Below, in pieces: positions 9,585 to 16,558 of a stretch of 64,000 nt of DNA. The first letter of the stretch is position 1. Each line of letters opens with the position of its first letter. Origin of the DNA: an uncultured Flavobacteriaceae bacterium (GTDB lineage: Bacteria; Bacteroidota; Bacteroidia; Flavobacteriales; Flavobacteriaceae); NCBI GenBank assembly GCA_943787365.1, contig CALSMD010000006.1, positions 261,984 through 325,983 on the forward strand. Reading direction: 5' to 3'. Under the pieces are notes generated by a model. That model was not told the DNA's origin and made no database searches. It worked only from the letters and a program-made list of their open reading frames with translations. A program made the position numbers and the translations under genes.

Positions 9585-10628
9585 GTGAAAGACTTAAAAT
9601 ACCTTTTTGCCTATACCGTACCACTTTCAGCATTCATTTCATTTGAATCCGTGGGCTTAGGAACGTACACTTCCATTATTTACGCTTTTATAATACTTCC
9701 ATTTCTAGACCTCATAACTGGAAGTCAATCTAAAAATCTATCCAAAGATGAAGTGAATAACAAAAAATCCAAATGGATTTTCGATATCATGCTATATTTA
9801 AATTTACCCATAGTATTTGGTCTTTTGTGGCTTGTTTTTTCAAGAGTTCAAACACAAGAATACGCTGCTTATGAGCTGATTGGACTCGGTCTTTCAGCAG
9901 GAATTTTATTAGCAACGAACGCCATTAATGTAGCGCACGAACTAGGACATAGAACCCCTTACTTCGAAAGATTTATGAGTAAATGCCTGTATATGCCCTG
10001 CCTGTATATGCATTTTTATATAGAGCACAACTTTGGCCACCACATGAATGTTGCGACTCCAGATGATGGTGCAACAGCTAAATACAACCAAACAGTATTT
10101 TCGTTTTGGATTAGCTCTGTTACAAAACAATATATAGATGCTTGGAAGCGTCAAATGAACCTCTTAAAATCTAAAAACTGCTCATTTATTTCTGTGAAAA
10201 ATGACATGCTATGGTATCATTTAATACAACCCATCTATCTATTTGGAGTGTTATATTTCTTTTCACTTGATGTCATGCTATTTGCCGTCGGTATTGGGGT
10301 GGTGTCTTTTCTGTTTTTAGAAAGCATCAATTATATCGAGCATTATGGATTGAGACGATTTAAAACGCCCTCAGGAAGGTACGAACGTGTCCAACCGCAT
10401 CATTCTTGGAATTCTAATTTTAATATTGGGAGAATTGTTTTGTATGAGCTCACAAGACATAGCGATCACCACTTTAAATCCTCTAAAAAATACCAACTTC
10501 TAAACAGTTATGAACAAAGCCCTACCTTACCTTTGGGATACCCCGCTTCTATTCTCTTGAGTTTCATTCCGCCACTTTGGTTTAAAATTATGAATCCATT
10601 AGTGCCTAGAGAAATGAAAACTAGCTAA
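9585..10628 (+). CDS. alkB: AlkB-type membrane alkane 1-monooxygenase / fatty-acid desaturase-like
   Basis: A 347-residue membrane protein with several hydrophobic helices and the three histidine boxes of the di-iron AlkB family: HELGHR (about 117-122), EHNFGHH (about 145-151), and a distal RHSDHH (about 297-302). An NYIEHYG segment (about 251-257) matches the AlkB signature. The family hydroxylates terminal carbons of alkanes or related chains in the inner membrane and needs rubredoxin; no rubredoxin gene is adjacent. The GTG start at 9585 is the best in-frame choice (an ATG at 9583 is out of frame). It is a single gene, with decayed regulators on one side and a mobile island on the other, so regulation is unknown. 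The substrate is inferred only from family. Confidence 0.85.
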   Translation: MKDLKYLFAYTVPLSAFISFESVGLGTYTSIIYAFIILPFLDLITGSQSKNLSKDEVNNKKSKWIFDIMLYLNLPIVFGLLWLVFSRVQTQEYAAYELIGLGLSAGILLATNAINVAHELGHRTPYFERFMSKCLYMPCLYMHFYIEHNFGHHMNVATPDDGATAKYNQTVFSFWISSVTKQYIDAWKRQMNLLKSKNCSFISVKNDMLWYHLIQPIYLFGVLYFFSLDVMLFAVGIGVVSFLFLESINYIEHYGLRRFKTPSGRYERVQPHHSWNSNFNIGRIVLYELTRHSDHHFKSSKKYQLLNSYEQSPTLPLGYPASILLSFIPPLWFKIMNPLVPREMKTS

Positions 10629-10656
10629 AAGCTGTTCAATACTCTTTAAAAAATTA

Positions 10657-10894
10657 ATTGAACTGTGTTCGAAACATATTACAAATTTTGTAGGGTGATT
10701 ATTCAGGAATGTCTAAAAAAGAAACCGACTTTAAAAGTAATAGTGGGGGTGTAGTTTTGTGTGCTTAGGCTAGATTTTTTGGCGTTTTATTCTAATTTAC
10801 CGTACAATTACCGTACAAAAAAGAAACCGCAAAACCTTTTTTAAGAAGGTAATGCGGTTCTATGTGTACACCCAATTGAGCTGTTTTCGAAACA
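10657..10894. repeat. 20-bp direct repeat pair and ACCGTACA repeats in gene-free DNA
   Basis: The 20-mer at 10657-10676 (attgaactgtgttcgaaaca) recurs at 10875-10894 with two mismatches. Between them, TACCGTACAA-type sequence occurs twice (10798-10818). No convincing gene is seen from 10629 to 11040. The pair may be an old insertion scar or attachment-site duplication at the edge of the island. Confidence 0.45.
10825..10859 (-). terminator. nested hairpin, terminator-like for minus strand
   Basis: AACCGCA (10825-10831) pairs with TGCGGTT (10853-10859), with an inner ACCTT/AAGGT pair. The A-run to its left would be a U-run in minus-strand RNA. No intact minus-strand gene ends here, so it may be left over from a lost gene. 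Confidence 0.5.
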
Positions 10895-10935
10895 AACACT
10901 CGAACTTTTAAACAGCTTTGTATAAATTTCTTAAA

Positions 10936-10964
10936 AAAATCAAACCCAAATTGAGTTTGATTTT
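10936..10964. terminator. bidirectional terminator hairpin
   Basis: AAAATCAAAC pairs with GTTTGATTTT over ten bases around a nine-base loop, with A and T runs on either side. It lies directly outside the left inverted repeat of the island and could insulate it. Confidence 0.5.
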
Positions 10965-10966
10965 TA

Positions 10967-11024
10967 AGCGCTCGAACTTCATTTTTTTAAATTGAAATTT
11001 TTCTGGAAATATCGAACCAATTAG
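10967..11024 (+). repeat. left inverted repeat of the serine-recombinase island
   Basis: The core at 10989-11024 is the reverse complement of 17905-17940 with one mismatch in 36 bases. The outer AGCG-CTCGAACTT (10967-10979) matches 17951-17964 with small differences. The two copies are in opposite orientation and bracket about 6.9 kb containing the recombinase and its cargo. Confidence 0.8.
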
Positions 11025-11052
11025 TTGTCTTTTCTTATTGATTTTTGCTTTA

Positions 11053-11160
11053 TTAACCAAACTTAAGAAAGCTATGCGACATTCATCTATAAATGTTAGT
11101 TTAACCTATTTAATAGGTCTATAGATAGCTGAAATCAAGGAAGAGGATATGCCTTTTAAA
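11053..11160 (+). pseudogene. tyrosine integrase C-terminal remnant
   Basis: Plus-strand frame from 11053 reads LTKLKKAMRHSSINVSLTYL, then IGL, a TAG stop (11122-11124) and IAEIKEEDMPFK. This lines up with the C-terminus of the intact integrase at 56982-58055 (ITKLQKAMGHSSINVSLTYL, RGLEIAELKEEDMPMV). The in-frame stop and the Gly-to-Arg change before the catalytic His show decay. It is a third copy of the integrase family that built the tRNA-Ala elements 45 kb away, and lies just inside the left inverted repeat. Confidence 0.8.
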
Positions 11161-11164
11161 TTTT

Positions 11165-11542
11165 TTATTTGATACTTTTGTTTAATATTTTATCAGAAAG
11201 AATAATTGCAAAGACATAAGACAATACATCTATTAAATCAAATGTTCCAAAATCAATTATTAATTGCAAAAACTCAAAAGATAAAAATAAAAATAAAGTA
11301 TAAATTGATATTTTTTTACTCATCCTTTCTTTTAAAAAGAAAATACATGCTGAGTGAGTTGAATATGCACTTAAAAAGTCAGGTAAATTATAAATGAATT
11401 GATTCTTTATTTTAATTTTATTAGGATTAATAAAACTAAATAAATTTTCAACCAGTGTATTTTGGCTTCTAAAAAAAACATAAATAATTACTCCAATTAG
11501 AACTGGGGCAACTACATGTAAAAGAATGAGTTTTTTTTTCAG
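11165..11542 (-). pseudogene. VanZ-like small membrane protein, start unclear or frameshifted
   Basis: The minus strand is open for about 125 codons, ending at TAA 11167-11165. It encodes several hydrophobic helices and a VanZ-like signature (FEFLQLIIDFGTFDLIDVLS; an E-x-x-Q followed by F-D-x-x-D). No good start exists: an ATG at 11557 is followed after three codons by TAA, then an A9 run (complement of 11531-11539). With one A fewer, the frame would join upstream codons reading DATINPEKK. It is the last gene of the island's minus-strand cargo. Alternatives: a CTG start at 11542, programmed slippage in the A9 run, or a sequencing error. VanZ family members are integral membrane proteins of uncertain function. 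Confidence 0.55.
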
Positions 11543-11572
11543 GATTTATCGTTGCATCTGTATTATGCTCAA

Positions 11573-12436
11573 TTAGCTAGAGGTAGCGTAAGCTAGTACA
11601 AACACAGCTACAAAAACTATAATATAGACATAAAAAGGGACCTTAGCAGCTTCTTCAATTTTAGGCGCCACATAGTCAGGCTCTATTTCTTGAACCTTCT
11701 TTATCAACATCTCTCTTTTTTTGAATATATTTTGTGGCTCGTATTTATTAGTCTTTTTATCTTTATTAAGCCATCTTATCTTATTGGCTCCTGAATATTC
11801 TATAATTACATATTTAAGAAACTCTGTGTCTTTATTACTCATAATTTGGAAAGCCACCTCTATTGTGTTAAGGTAATCAGACATTCTACTTTGCAAGAGA
11901 TTTGACCATGCTGGGGCTTTATCTAAAGTTGTGTCTGGAAGCATAGCTTCAATTTTTGCCATTGTAATTTGGCCAAGGTTAAACCCAATACCGTCTGATG
12001 CAGCTTCGTATGTTTTTGAATCAGTGTCATGTTCCTTAGAAGAATTTAGTAGAGTCACTATTTCACGTGCCTTGCTGTAAACAATTTCATCTCTGCCAAT
12101 AAAGCTTACTGAATTCCAAAAAGAGCAAATAGCTTTATTTTCCCAAACTTCTCCAATTTTTGGATTTAGTTCTAACGCCTTGTTACAATAATCGTATGCT
12201 TCAGGGTAGTTGCCAGCTTTCATTGAGCTCTCAATAATTGAGGAAATATTTATAAACTTCTCAAGATCAGCTGCTTTAAATGATTTTTTATAATTGTCAA
12301 CATCTATTGCTTTTGGTTGAAGAATTTTAACTGATGTTGAGCAATAATCACATGTTACCTCATGTTTGCCTGTAATTCCCTCAAGTTGACCTCCACAACT
12401 TGGACATGACATTGTACTTAAACTAATAGTTCCCAT
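11573..12436 (-). CDS. zinc-ribbon, TPR-like protein with C-terminal membrane anchor
   Basis: A 287-residue protein. The N-terminus has a treble-clef/zinc-ribbon with two CxxC pairs (CPSCGG at 10-15, CDYCS at 29-33). A TPR-like helix pair follows (about 55-110, AGNYPEAYDYCNKALELNPKIGEVW), then a helical region of unknown type, and one transmembrane helix at the very C-terminus (about 267-284). The topology suggests a tail-anchored protein facing the cytoplasm. It is part of the cargo operon with the SPFH protein and other TPR and membrane proteins. Zinc ribbons of this kind often accompany SPFH/stomatin proteins. The exact role is unknown. Confidence 0.75.
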   Translation of the reverse strand: MGTISLSTMSCPSCGGQLEGITGKHEVTCDYCSTSVKILQPKAIDVDNYKKSFKAADLEKFINISSIIESSMKAGNYPEAYDYCNKALELNPKIGEVWENKAICSFWNSVSFIGRDEIVYSKAREIVTLLNSSKEHDTDSKTYEAASDGIGFNLGQITMAKIEAMLPDTTLDKAPAWSNLLQSRMSDYLNTIEVAFQIMSNKDTEFLKYVIIEYSGANKIRWLNKDKKTNKYEPQNIFKKREMLIKKVQEIEPDYVAPKIEEAAKVPFYVYIIVFVAVFVLAYATSS

Positions 12437-12511
12437 AATGTATTAAATCTTTTATAAACTCAAATTTAATAAAATTTCTTGGATTAAAAAAAAAATTCTG
12501 AAATTCATGAT

Positions 12512-12964
12512 TTAGCATTCCTTTGATGAATCAATATTTTTTTTGGCAATCTCATAAAATGTTAATTTATTTTCTAAATTATCTAACACATATGATGACT
12601 TATTATATTTTTTTAGAGAATCAAGATGATATTGAATTTTATCTTTTTGATTTAAAATTAAATAACAATTTATTATTCCCAAGTGACATTTAGCAGCTGT
12701 TTTACCAAATTCACGTTTACTAAACGAATCTATGTCAGAATCAGGATATTTTTCAATGACAAGTTCAAAATAATCAATTGATTTATTGAAATTTTTTAAT
12801 TTAAAATAGCACAAACCAATGTCATAATAAACATCATCGATGTATTTACTTTCTTTATACTCTTCTGTGAAATTTTTAAATAAGTTTATTGCATCAACAT
12901 ACATCTCAAAATTTATATGTTTTAGAGCATTTTCTATTAGCTTTTCTTCTTCTTTCTCATTCAT
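12512..12964 (-). CDS. tetratricopeptide-repeat protein
   Basis: A 150-residue soluble protein made mainly of TPR-like helix pairs (YVDAINLFKNFTEEYKESKY, VYYDIGLCYFKLKNFNKSID, YFELVIEKYPDSDIDSF), in the style of BamD/YbgF repeats. There is no signal peptide, so it is likely cytoplasmic. Five bases separate it from the upstream membrane-protein gene, so the two are co-transcribed. TPR proteins act as scaffolds; the partner is probably another product of this cargo cluster, but that is inference. Confidence 0.75.
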   Translation of the reverse strand: MNEKEEEKLIENALKHINFEMYVDAINLFKNFTEEYKESKYIDDVYYDIGLCYFKLKNFNKSIDYFELVIEKYPDSDIDSFSKREFGKTAAKCHLGIINCYLILNQKDKIQYHLDSLKKYNKSSYVLDNLENKLTFYEIAKKNIDSSKEC

Positions 12965-12969
12965 ATAAT

Positions 12970-13305
12970 TTAATTTTTCCCATGTTTTTTATAGTCTTCT
13001 CTAGAAAAAACTTTTAATTTTTTTATCCTAAAAAAGTAAATTGAAAGACCAATTATAGCTGCCAAAACCACTCCAATCCATAAATCATAATAATCTAATT
13101 TATAAGAAAAGTACCCAAAAAATATTGAAAAGATTACAATTACAAAAGACCAAAAATTTGAATTAAGTGAAGAGATAAATGTAAATGGAATTATAAAAAA
13201 CAGAAAGCCAGATAAGATTTGCAACAAAGACCTACCCTCTTCATAAGAATAAATTAATATAGCTGAAACTAAAATTGCAATAATAATTCCTAAAATATTT
13301 TTCAT
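12970..13305 (-). CDS. small integral membrane protein, unknown function
   Basis: A 111-residue protein with about four hydrophobic helices (residues 3-19, 29-45, 50-67, 75-93) and a basic C-terminal tail (FRIKKLKVFSREDYKKHGKN). No family is recognised. It sits 8 bp after the SPFH gene and 5 bp before the TPR gene, which supports a common transcript. Four-helix membrane partners are common for SPFH proteins (as NfeD is for stomatins), but no NfeD motif is seen here. Confidence 0.7.
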   Translation of the reverse strand: MKNILGIIIAILVSAILIYSYEEGRSLLQILSGFLFFIIPFTFISSLNSNFWSFVIVIFSIFFGYFSYKLDYYDLWIGVVLAAIIGLSIYFFRIKKLKVFSREDYKKHGKN

Positions 13306-13313
13306 AACTAATT

Positions 13314-14288
13314 CTACATTTTATTTAGTAGTTCACTTTTCATTTTATTAAATTCTTGCTCTGTAATTGCCTCAATATCTAACAATTCCTTTAATTGTTT
13401 TATTTTTTCTAGTGGAGATTCTGTTTTTTGACCAGCCGCTCCCACGGACTGATTTATCATATTTGGCATCATAAGGCCCATACCAAGTCCAGCTCCAGCG
13501 CCCACTAATGTTCCAGCTGCCCCGCCTTCATTTTTTGCCGCATCTTCCAGAGAGGTCGCAAGCTTAAATTTTAAAAAGTCATCAAGATTTCCTAAAGCTG
13601 TAATACTAGTTCTTTGATCAATCATTTGCTGAACTTCCTGAGGTAAAGAAATAGAGTTTATGTAAAAATCGTGTAATAGCAGCCCCAAACCTTCAAAATC
13701 TTGTTTTAGAGTTGTTTGAACTGAAATATTTAAAATATCAAAATTAGAAGGCATATCAAAAACAGTTTTTAAATTTTCAGAAAGAACCGTTGTAAGCTTT
13801 GATATAATGATGCTTCTAAGATATTCTTCAATATCGTCTACAAAGAAAGTTGTCCTAGTCCCAACAACTTTATTTAAAAAAATATTACTATCTGAAATTT
13901 GTATTGAAAATGTACCAAATGCCCTAAGCCTTATCATCTTTAACTCAGTGTCTTTAAACAAAATTTGTTCAGGTGTCCCCCATTTTAAATTTGCAAAAAG
14001 TTGTTTTCCTAAAAAATAAACTTCAGCTATAAATGGTGAGCTTTCTCCGTATCCAAAAGAAGTTACCCATTTACCAATTACAGGGATGTTTTGGGTTTTA
14101 AGTATGTGTCTTCCGGATAAAAACAGTCCTTGACTCCTTCCGTCTCTCATAAAAACCGCCTCTTGGCTTTCTCTGACGGTTAGTTGAGCACCCCATTTAA
14201 TTTCAGCTGGACCAATTTCTGGAACTCGTTGACACATTACAATGCCAGTCTCGTCTGAGTATTGGATTACTTCCATTAATTTTGCCAT
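13314..14288 (-). CDS. SPFH-domain protein (YdjI/COG4260-like) with C-terminal SHOCT domain
   Basis: A 324-residue protein from ATG 14288 (MAKLMEVIQYSDETGIVMC); an earlier in-frame ATG at 14345 would overlap the upstream gene more deeply and lies outside the conserved start. Residues 1-220 are an SPFH (stomatin/prohibitin/flotillin) core of the YdjI type, with WGAQLTVRESQEAVFMRDGR and a GTFSIQISD strand. A Gly/Ala-rich segment (about 255-285) follows, then a C-terminal SHOCT helix-turn-helix (about 292-324, KIKQLKELLDIEAITEQEF). SPFH proteins form ring or cage assemblies at membranes. No zinc ribbon is fused here; the separate zinc-ribbon gene two positions downstream of the membrane gene may supply that function. 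Confidence 0.85.
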   Translation of the reverse strand: MAKLMEVIQYSDETGIVMCQRVPEIGPAEIKWGAQLTVRESQEAVFMRDGRSQGLFLSGRHILKTQNIPVIGKWVTSFGYGESSPFIAEVYFLGKQLFANLKWGTPEQILFKDTELKMIRLRAFGTFSIQISDSNIFLNKVVGTRTTFFVDDIEEYLRSIIISKLTTVLSENLKTVFDMPSNFDILNISVQTTLKQDFEGLGLLLHDFYINSISLPQEVQQMIDQRTSITALGNLDDFLKFKLATSLEDAAKNEGGAAGTLVGAGAGLGMGLMMPNMINQSVGAAGQKTESPLEKIKQLKELLDIEAITEQEFNKMKSELLNKM

Positions 14289-14298
14289 AGTTTTTTTT

Positions 14299-14760
14299 TT
14301 AAAATTTTGATATAAAGATGCTTCTGTCAAAAATGATTTTTTCAAGATCTTTTAAAAGGTCTTCAATTACAACAAAATTTTCATCAATAATTTTTTGTTC
14401 AATTTGACTTATTAAATTAAAAACATCTAAATCAATTTCATAGACCTTTAAAAGTTCATCTTCTTTAATTTCTTCGTCTGAAAAAAAACCAGTTGATCCC
14501 TGAGGAGAATACTTTATTTTTGAATTTAGAGTATTTATTTTTTTCCTGGATTTTTCCAGATTTTTCATAAAAACAAAATGTTTTGCTAATATAGCATCCT
14601 CAATTGAGCAATTTATTTTCTTTTCAATTTCATACATTTTCTTAGAAAGCTCCTCTCTTAGTGCCTTATCGGTATTTCTTCTTCCTTCTCTTTCAGAATA
14701 TCCTCTATAACCAGGAATCAAAGAACCTATTTTATCAAATATGTTTTTTTTTCTTACCAT
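14299..14760 (-). CDS. coiled-coil protein of unknown function
   Basis: A 153-residue, highly charged helical protein, taken from the ATG at 14760 (MVRKKNIFDKIGSLIPGYRGYS); an upstream ATG at 14781 adds seven hydrophobic residues and would overlap the preceding gene by 4 bp. The GYRGYS motif near the N-terminus followed by a long amphipathic helix suggests binding to a membrane or to the SPFH ring, but no family is recognised with certainty. The stop is 10 bp before the SPFH start. Confidence 0.7.
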   Translation of the reverse strand: MVRKKNIFDKIGSLIPGYRGYSEREGRRNTDKALREELSKKMYEIEKKINCSIEDAILAKHFVFMKNLEKSRKKINTLNSKIKYSPQGSTGFFSDEEIKEDELLKVYEIDLDVFNLISQIEQKIIDENFVVIEDLLKDLEKIIFDRSIFISKF

Positions 14761-14777
14761 GTGTAAATATATAAAAA

Positions 14778-15284
14778 TCACCTCTTAAAAGCAAACCCAG
14801 TAAACAACCCAAACGCCCCAGCAGCGATGCTTGTGAGCTGATTATTACTTGAAGTTCTTCTAAATTTATTATTACTTTTCTCCAACATCAAGTTTATTTC
14901 TTTTAAGCTATTCAGTTCTTCTAATTGATCGGCATTTATCGCTTTTTGCTCTTTTAGCTGGTAAGCAAACTCATCCTTTGCATTGATTGCTTTAGCAGCT
15001 CTCTCCATTTCCATCTGTACCCTAAAATCTGCATTTTCGATTTCAGCTGTTAATCTGCTATTTTGCATTTTTACTTTTCTTAAGTTTTCAGCTAATTTTT
15101 CTTCTCCAGGCGAAAGCATGCCTATGTAGTCATATTGGTTTTTAAAACACATCACCAAGTTATACATAAACTCTGATAGAGACACCTTGTACTTTTCAGC
15201 TAAACGCCTAAGCATAATCTTTTCCTCAGCCGCTACTTTGAGACTGATAGTCATGTTTCTGTACTTTACATTTTCATTTTCCAT
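14778..15284 (-). CDS. ribbon-helix-helix/coiled-coil protein with Gly-rich hydrophobic tail
   Basis: A 168-residue protein. Residues 8-45 (MTISLKVAAEEKIMLRRLAE) resemble a ribbon-helix-helix DNA-binding fold: a short basic strand followed by two helices. Residues about 60-140 form a coiled coil. The last 20 residues are hydrophobic and Gly-rich (SIAAGAFGLFTGFAFKR), possibly a membrane-dipping tail. It is the first gene of the cargo operon and faces the recombinase module across a 185-bp divergent region with a large hairpin. It could be the autoregulator of the operon, or a structural partner of the SPFH protein. Confidence 0.65.
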   Translation of the reverse strand: MENENVKYRNMTISLKVAAEEKIMLRRLAEKYKVSLSEFMYNLVMCFKNQYDYIGMLSPGEEKLAENLRKVKMQNSRLTAEIENADFRVQMEMERAAKAINAKDEFAYQLKEQKAINADQLEELNSLKEINLMLEKSNNKFRRTSSNNQLTSIAAGAFGLFTGFAFKR

Positions 15285-15304
15285 AGTAAATCTTCTTAAA
15301 TTTT

Positions 15305-15354
15305 AGAGGTATACCTAGAGAATCTATATATACAGCTCCATCAGGTAGACCTCT
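15305..15354 (-). promoter_or_regulatory. 12-bp stem inverted repeat in the cargo leader
   Basis: AGAGGTATACCT (15305-15316) and AGGTAGACCTCT (15343-15354) pair over 12 bases with one mismatch around a 26-base loop. It lies in the leader of the cargo operon, between its probable -7 box (15398-15405, TATATTTG on the minus strand) and the first ATG. It could be an RNA attenuator, an operator for the RHH protein, or a recombinase site. Confidence 0.45.
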
Positions 15355-15424
15355 AACTCTTTATTTTTAACGCCTATTTCAAGGCATTTTTATTTTTCAA
15401 ATATACGAATTTTGTTTCAAAGTA

Positions 15425-15454
15425 TTGCGTTTGTTAAAAAATTTGTTACATTTG
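15425..15454 (+). promoter_or_regulatory. Bacteroidota-type promoter for the recombinase module
   Basis: TTG at 15425-15427 is 19 bases before TACATTTG at 15447-15454, a match to the TTTG/TAnnTTTG consensus. The ATG at 15470 follows after 15 bases. Confidence 0.5.
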
Positions 15455-15469
15455 TGTAAAGTTTTAGAT

Positions 15470-16324
15470 ATGAATAATGATTTAGTTTTCAAATTAGACC
15501 TTATGGACCAGCGTTACACGCTGCCCAAGTATTTTGGTATTAGCCCACGCATGGTGACTTATTGGAAGAGTAAAGTGGTGCTTCCTTTTTTTGATACTGG
15601 AAAAAAAGGAAAAATGAATGTACCTCAGGCGCTCTGGGTATGTTTAATCCAAGAGCTAAGTACATTTGGCATCAATACCACTAAGCTTGCTGAGCTTGCC
15701 AAAATGGTATGGGATGAGCCTCGTGAGAAAGGGTATTTTAAATCTAAGCTCGAAAAGCATATTGCTTTTTTAAAAAAGCAAAATATTGTTGATTCGTCTA
15801 TTGATGCTTTTGAATTTATTTTAAACGATTCTAAGCTTCTTAGTACACATGGAATGGAGATAAACCCATTTTCCGATGCTGTTATTGATAGCATTTTGAT
15901 AGACAAAAAGCCGATGTCGTTTTATTACTTTCCTAAGACAGGAGAGTATCACATAAGAGATGGTAATAAAGCCATTACAGAAAAGTTTCTGGAGATGATA
16001 AACGATAAGGCTTATATGTGTATTCCTCTTATGCCCTTTATTGAGCAGATTGTCTCTGTTGAATTTCAAAGGGTGAAAAAAGATATTGCCTATCTCACCC
16101 AAATAGAAAATCAAATACGAGAGATTATTATGTTTAAATCTCCAAAGTATATTGAGCTTCTTGTGGATAACGATAACATCAAACCCCTTATCATTCGTGA
16201 AGACCATAAAAAGGCCAAGCAGCTAGCAGATTTCTTTTTAAATAATAAACTCCCTAAATCCGCTAGACTACTCATTGAGCCAAGAGCACAAGGCAATTAT
16301 AAGCTCACAATTTTAACTAAATAG
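15470..16324 (+). CDS. MerR-like HTH protein accompanying the serine recombinase
   Basis: A 284-residue protein from ATG 15470; a TTG at 15425 would lie upstream of the likely promoter. Residues 14-70 look like a MerR-type winged helix (LPKYFGISPRMVTYWKSKVV, then a QALWVCLIQELSTFGINTTK segment). The rest is helical with no recognised catalytic motif. It is 234 bp upstream of the recombinase gene on the same strand. Proteins in this position may act as a regulator or directionality factor; which one applies cannot be told from sequence. Confidence 0.7.
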   Translation: MNNDLVFKLDLMDQRYTLPKYFGISPRMVTYWKSKVVLPFFDTGKKGKMNVPQALWVCLIQELSTFGINTTKLAELAKMVWDEPREKGYFKSKLEKHIAFLKKQNIVDSSIDAFEFILNDSKLLSTHGMEINPFSDAVIDSILIDKKPMSFYYFPKTGEYHIRDGNKAITEKFLEMINDKAYMCIPLMPFIEQIVSVEFQRVKKDIAYLTQIENQIREIIMFKSPKYIELLVDNDNIKPLIIREDHKKAKQLADFFLNNKLPKSARLLIEPRAQGNYKLTILTK

Positions 16325-16325
16325 T

Positions 16326-16451
16326 ATGAAAACAATTGTATCACCACATCAGTTCCTGTTCTGTCAGCCTGATCAATACAGCGTAAGAGGTGGCCCGCCG
16401 CCTGCTTACCAAATGAGGCGATGCAAATTGATAAAGCAGCACAGATCTTAA
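16326..16451 (+). CDS. possible 41-residue ORF
   Basis: Starts 1 bp after the stop of the MerR-like gene (ATG 16326) and encodes 41 residues including SPHQFLFCQPDQYSVRGGPP. Its 3' end overlaps the next small ORF by 31 bp in another frame. No family is recognised and it may not be translated. Confidence 0.25.
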   Translation: MKTIVSPHQFLFCQPDQYSVRGGPPPAYQMRRCKLIKQHRS

Positions 16452-16558
16452 ATCGAAATAAAAAAGAGAAGTTTACAACTAAAGAAGTAGAAGAAATAAA
16501 ACAATTTTTAGAAAGTTATTCTAAAATCATTATCCATAACATGTTAAACGAAAACTAA
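16421..16558 (+). CDS. 45-residue helical protein coupled to the recombinase
   Basis: ATG 16421 to TAA 16556-16558, followed at once by the recombinase ATG (TAAATG). It encodes a charged helical peptide (MQIDKAAQILNRNKKEKFTT, then KEVEEIKQFLESYSK). The zero-spacing junction suggests translational coupling. Function unknown; small partners of serine recombinases exist in other elements. Confidence 0.55.
   Translation: MQIDKAAQILNRNKKEKFTTKEVEEIKQFLESYSKIIIHNMLNEN

Noticed and set aside
11206-11397. 63-residue plus-strand ORF
   Set aside because: Low-complexity Lys/Ile-rich sequence lying antisense to the VanZ-like frame; no start context or family.
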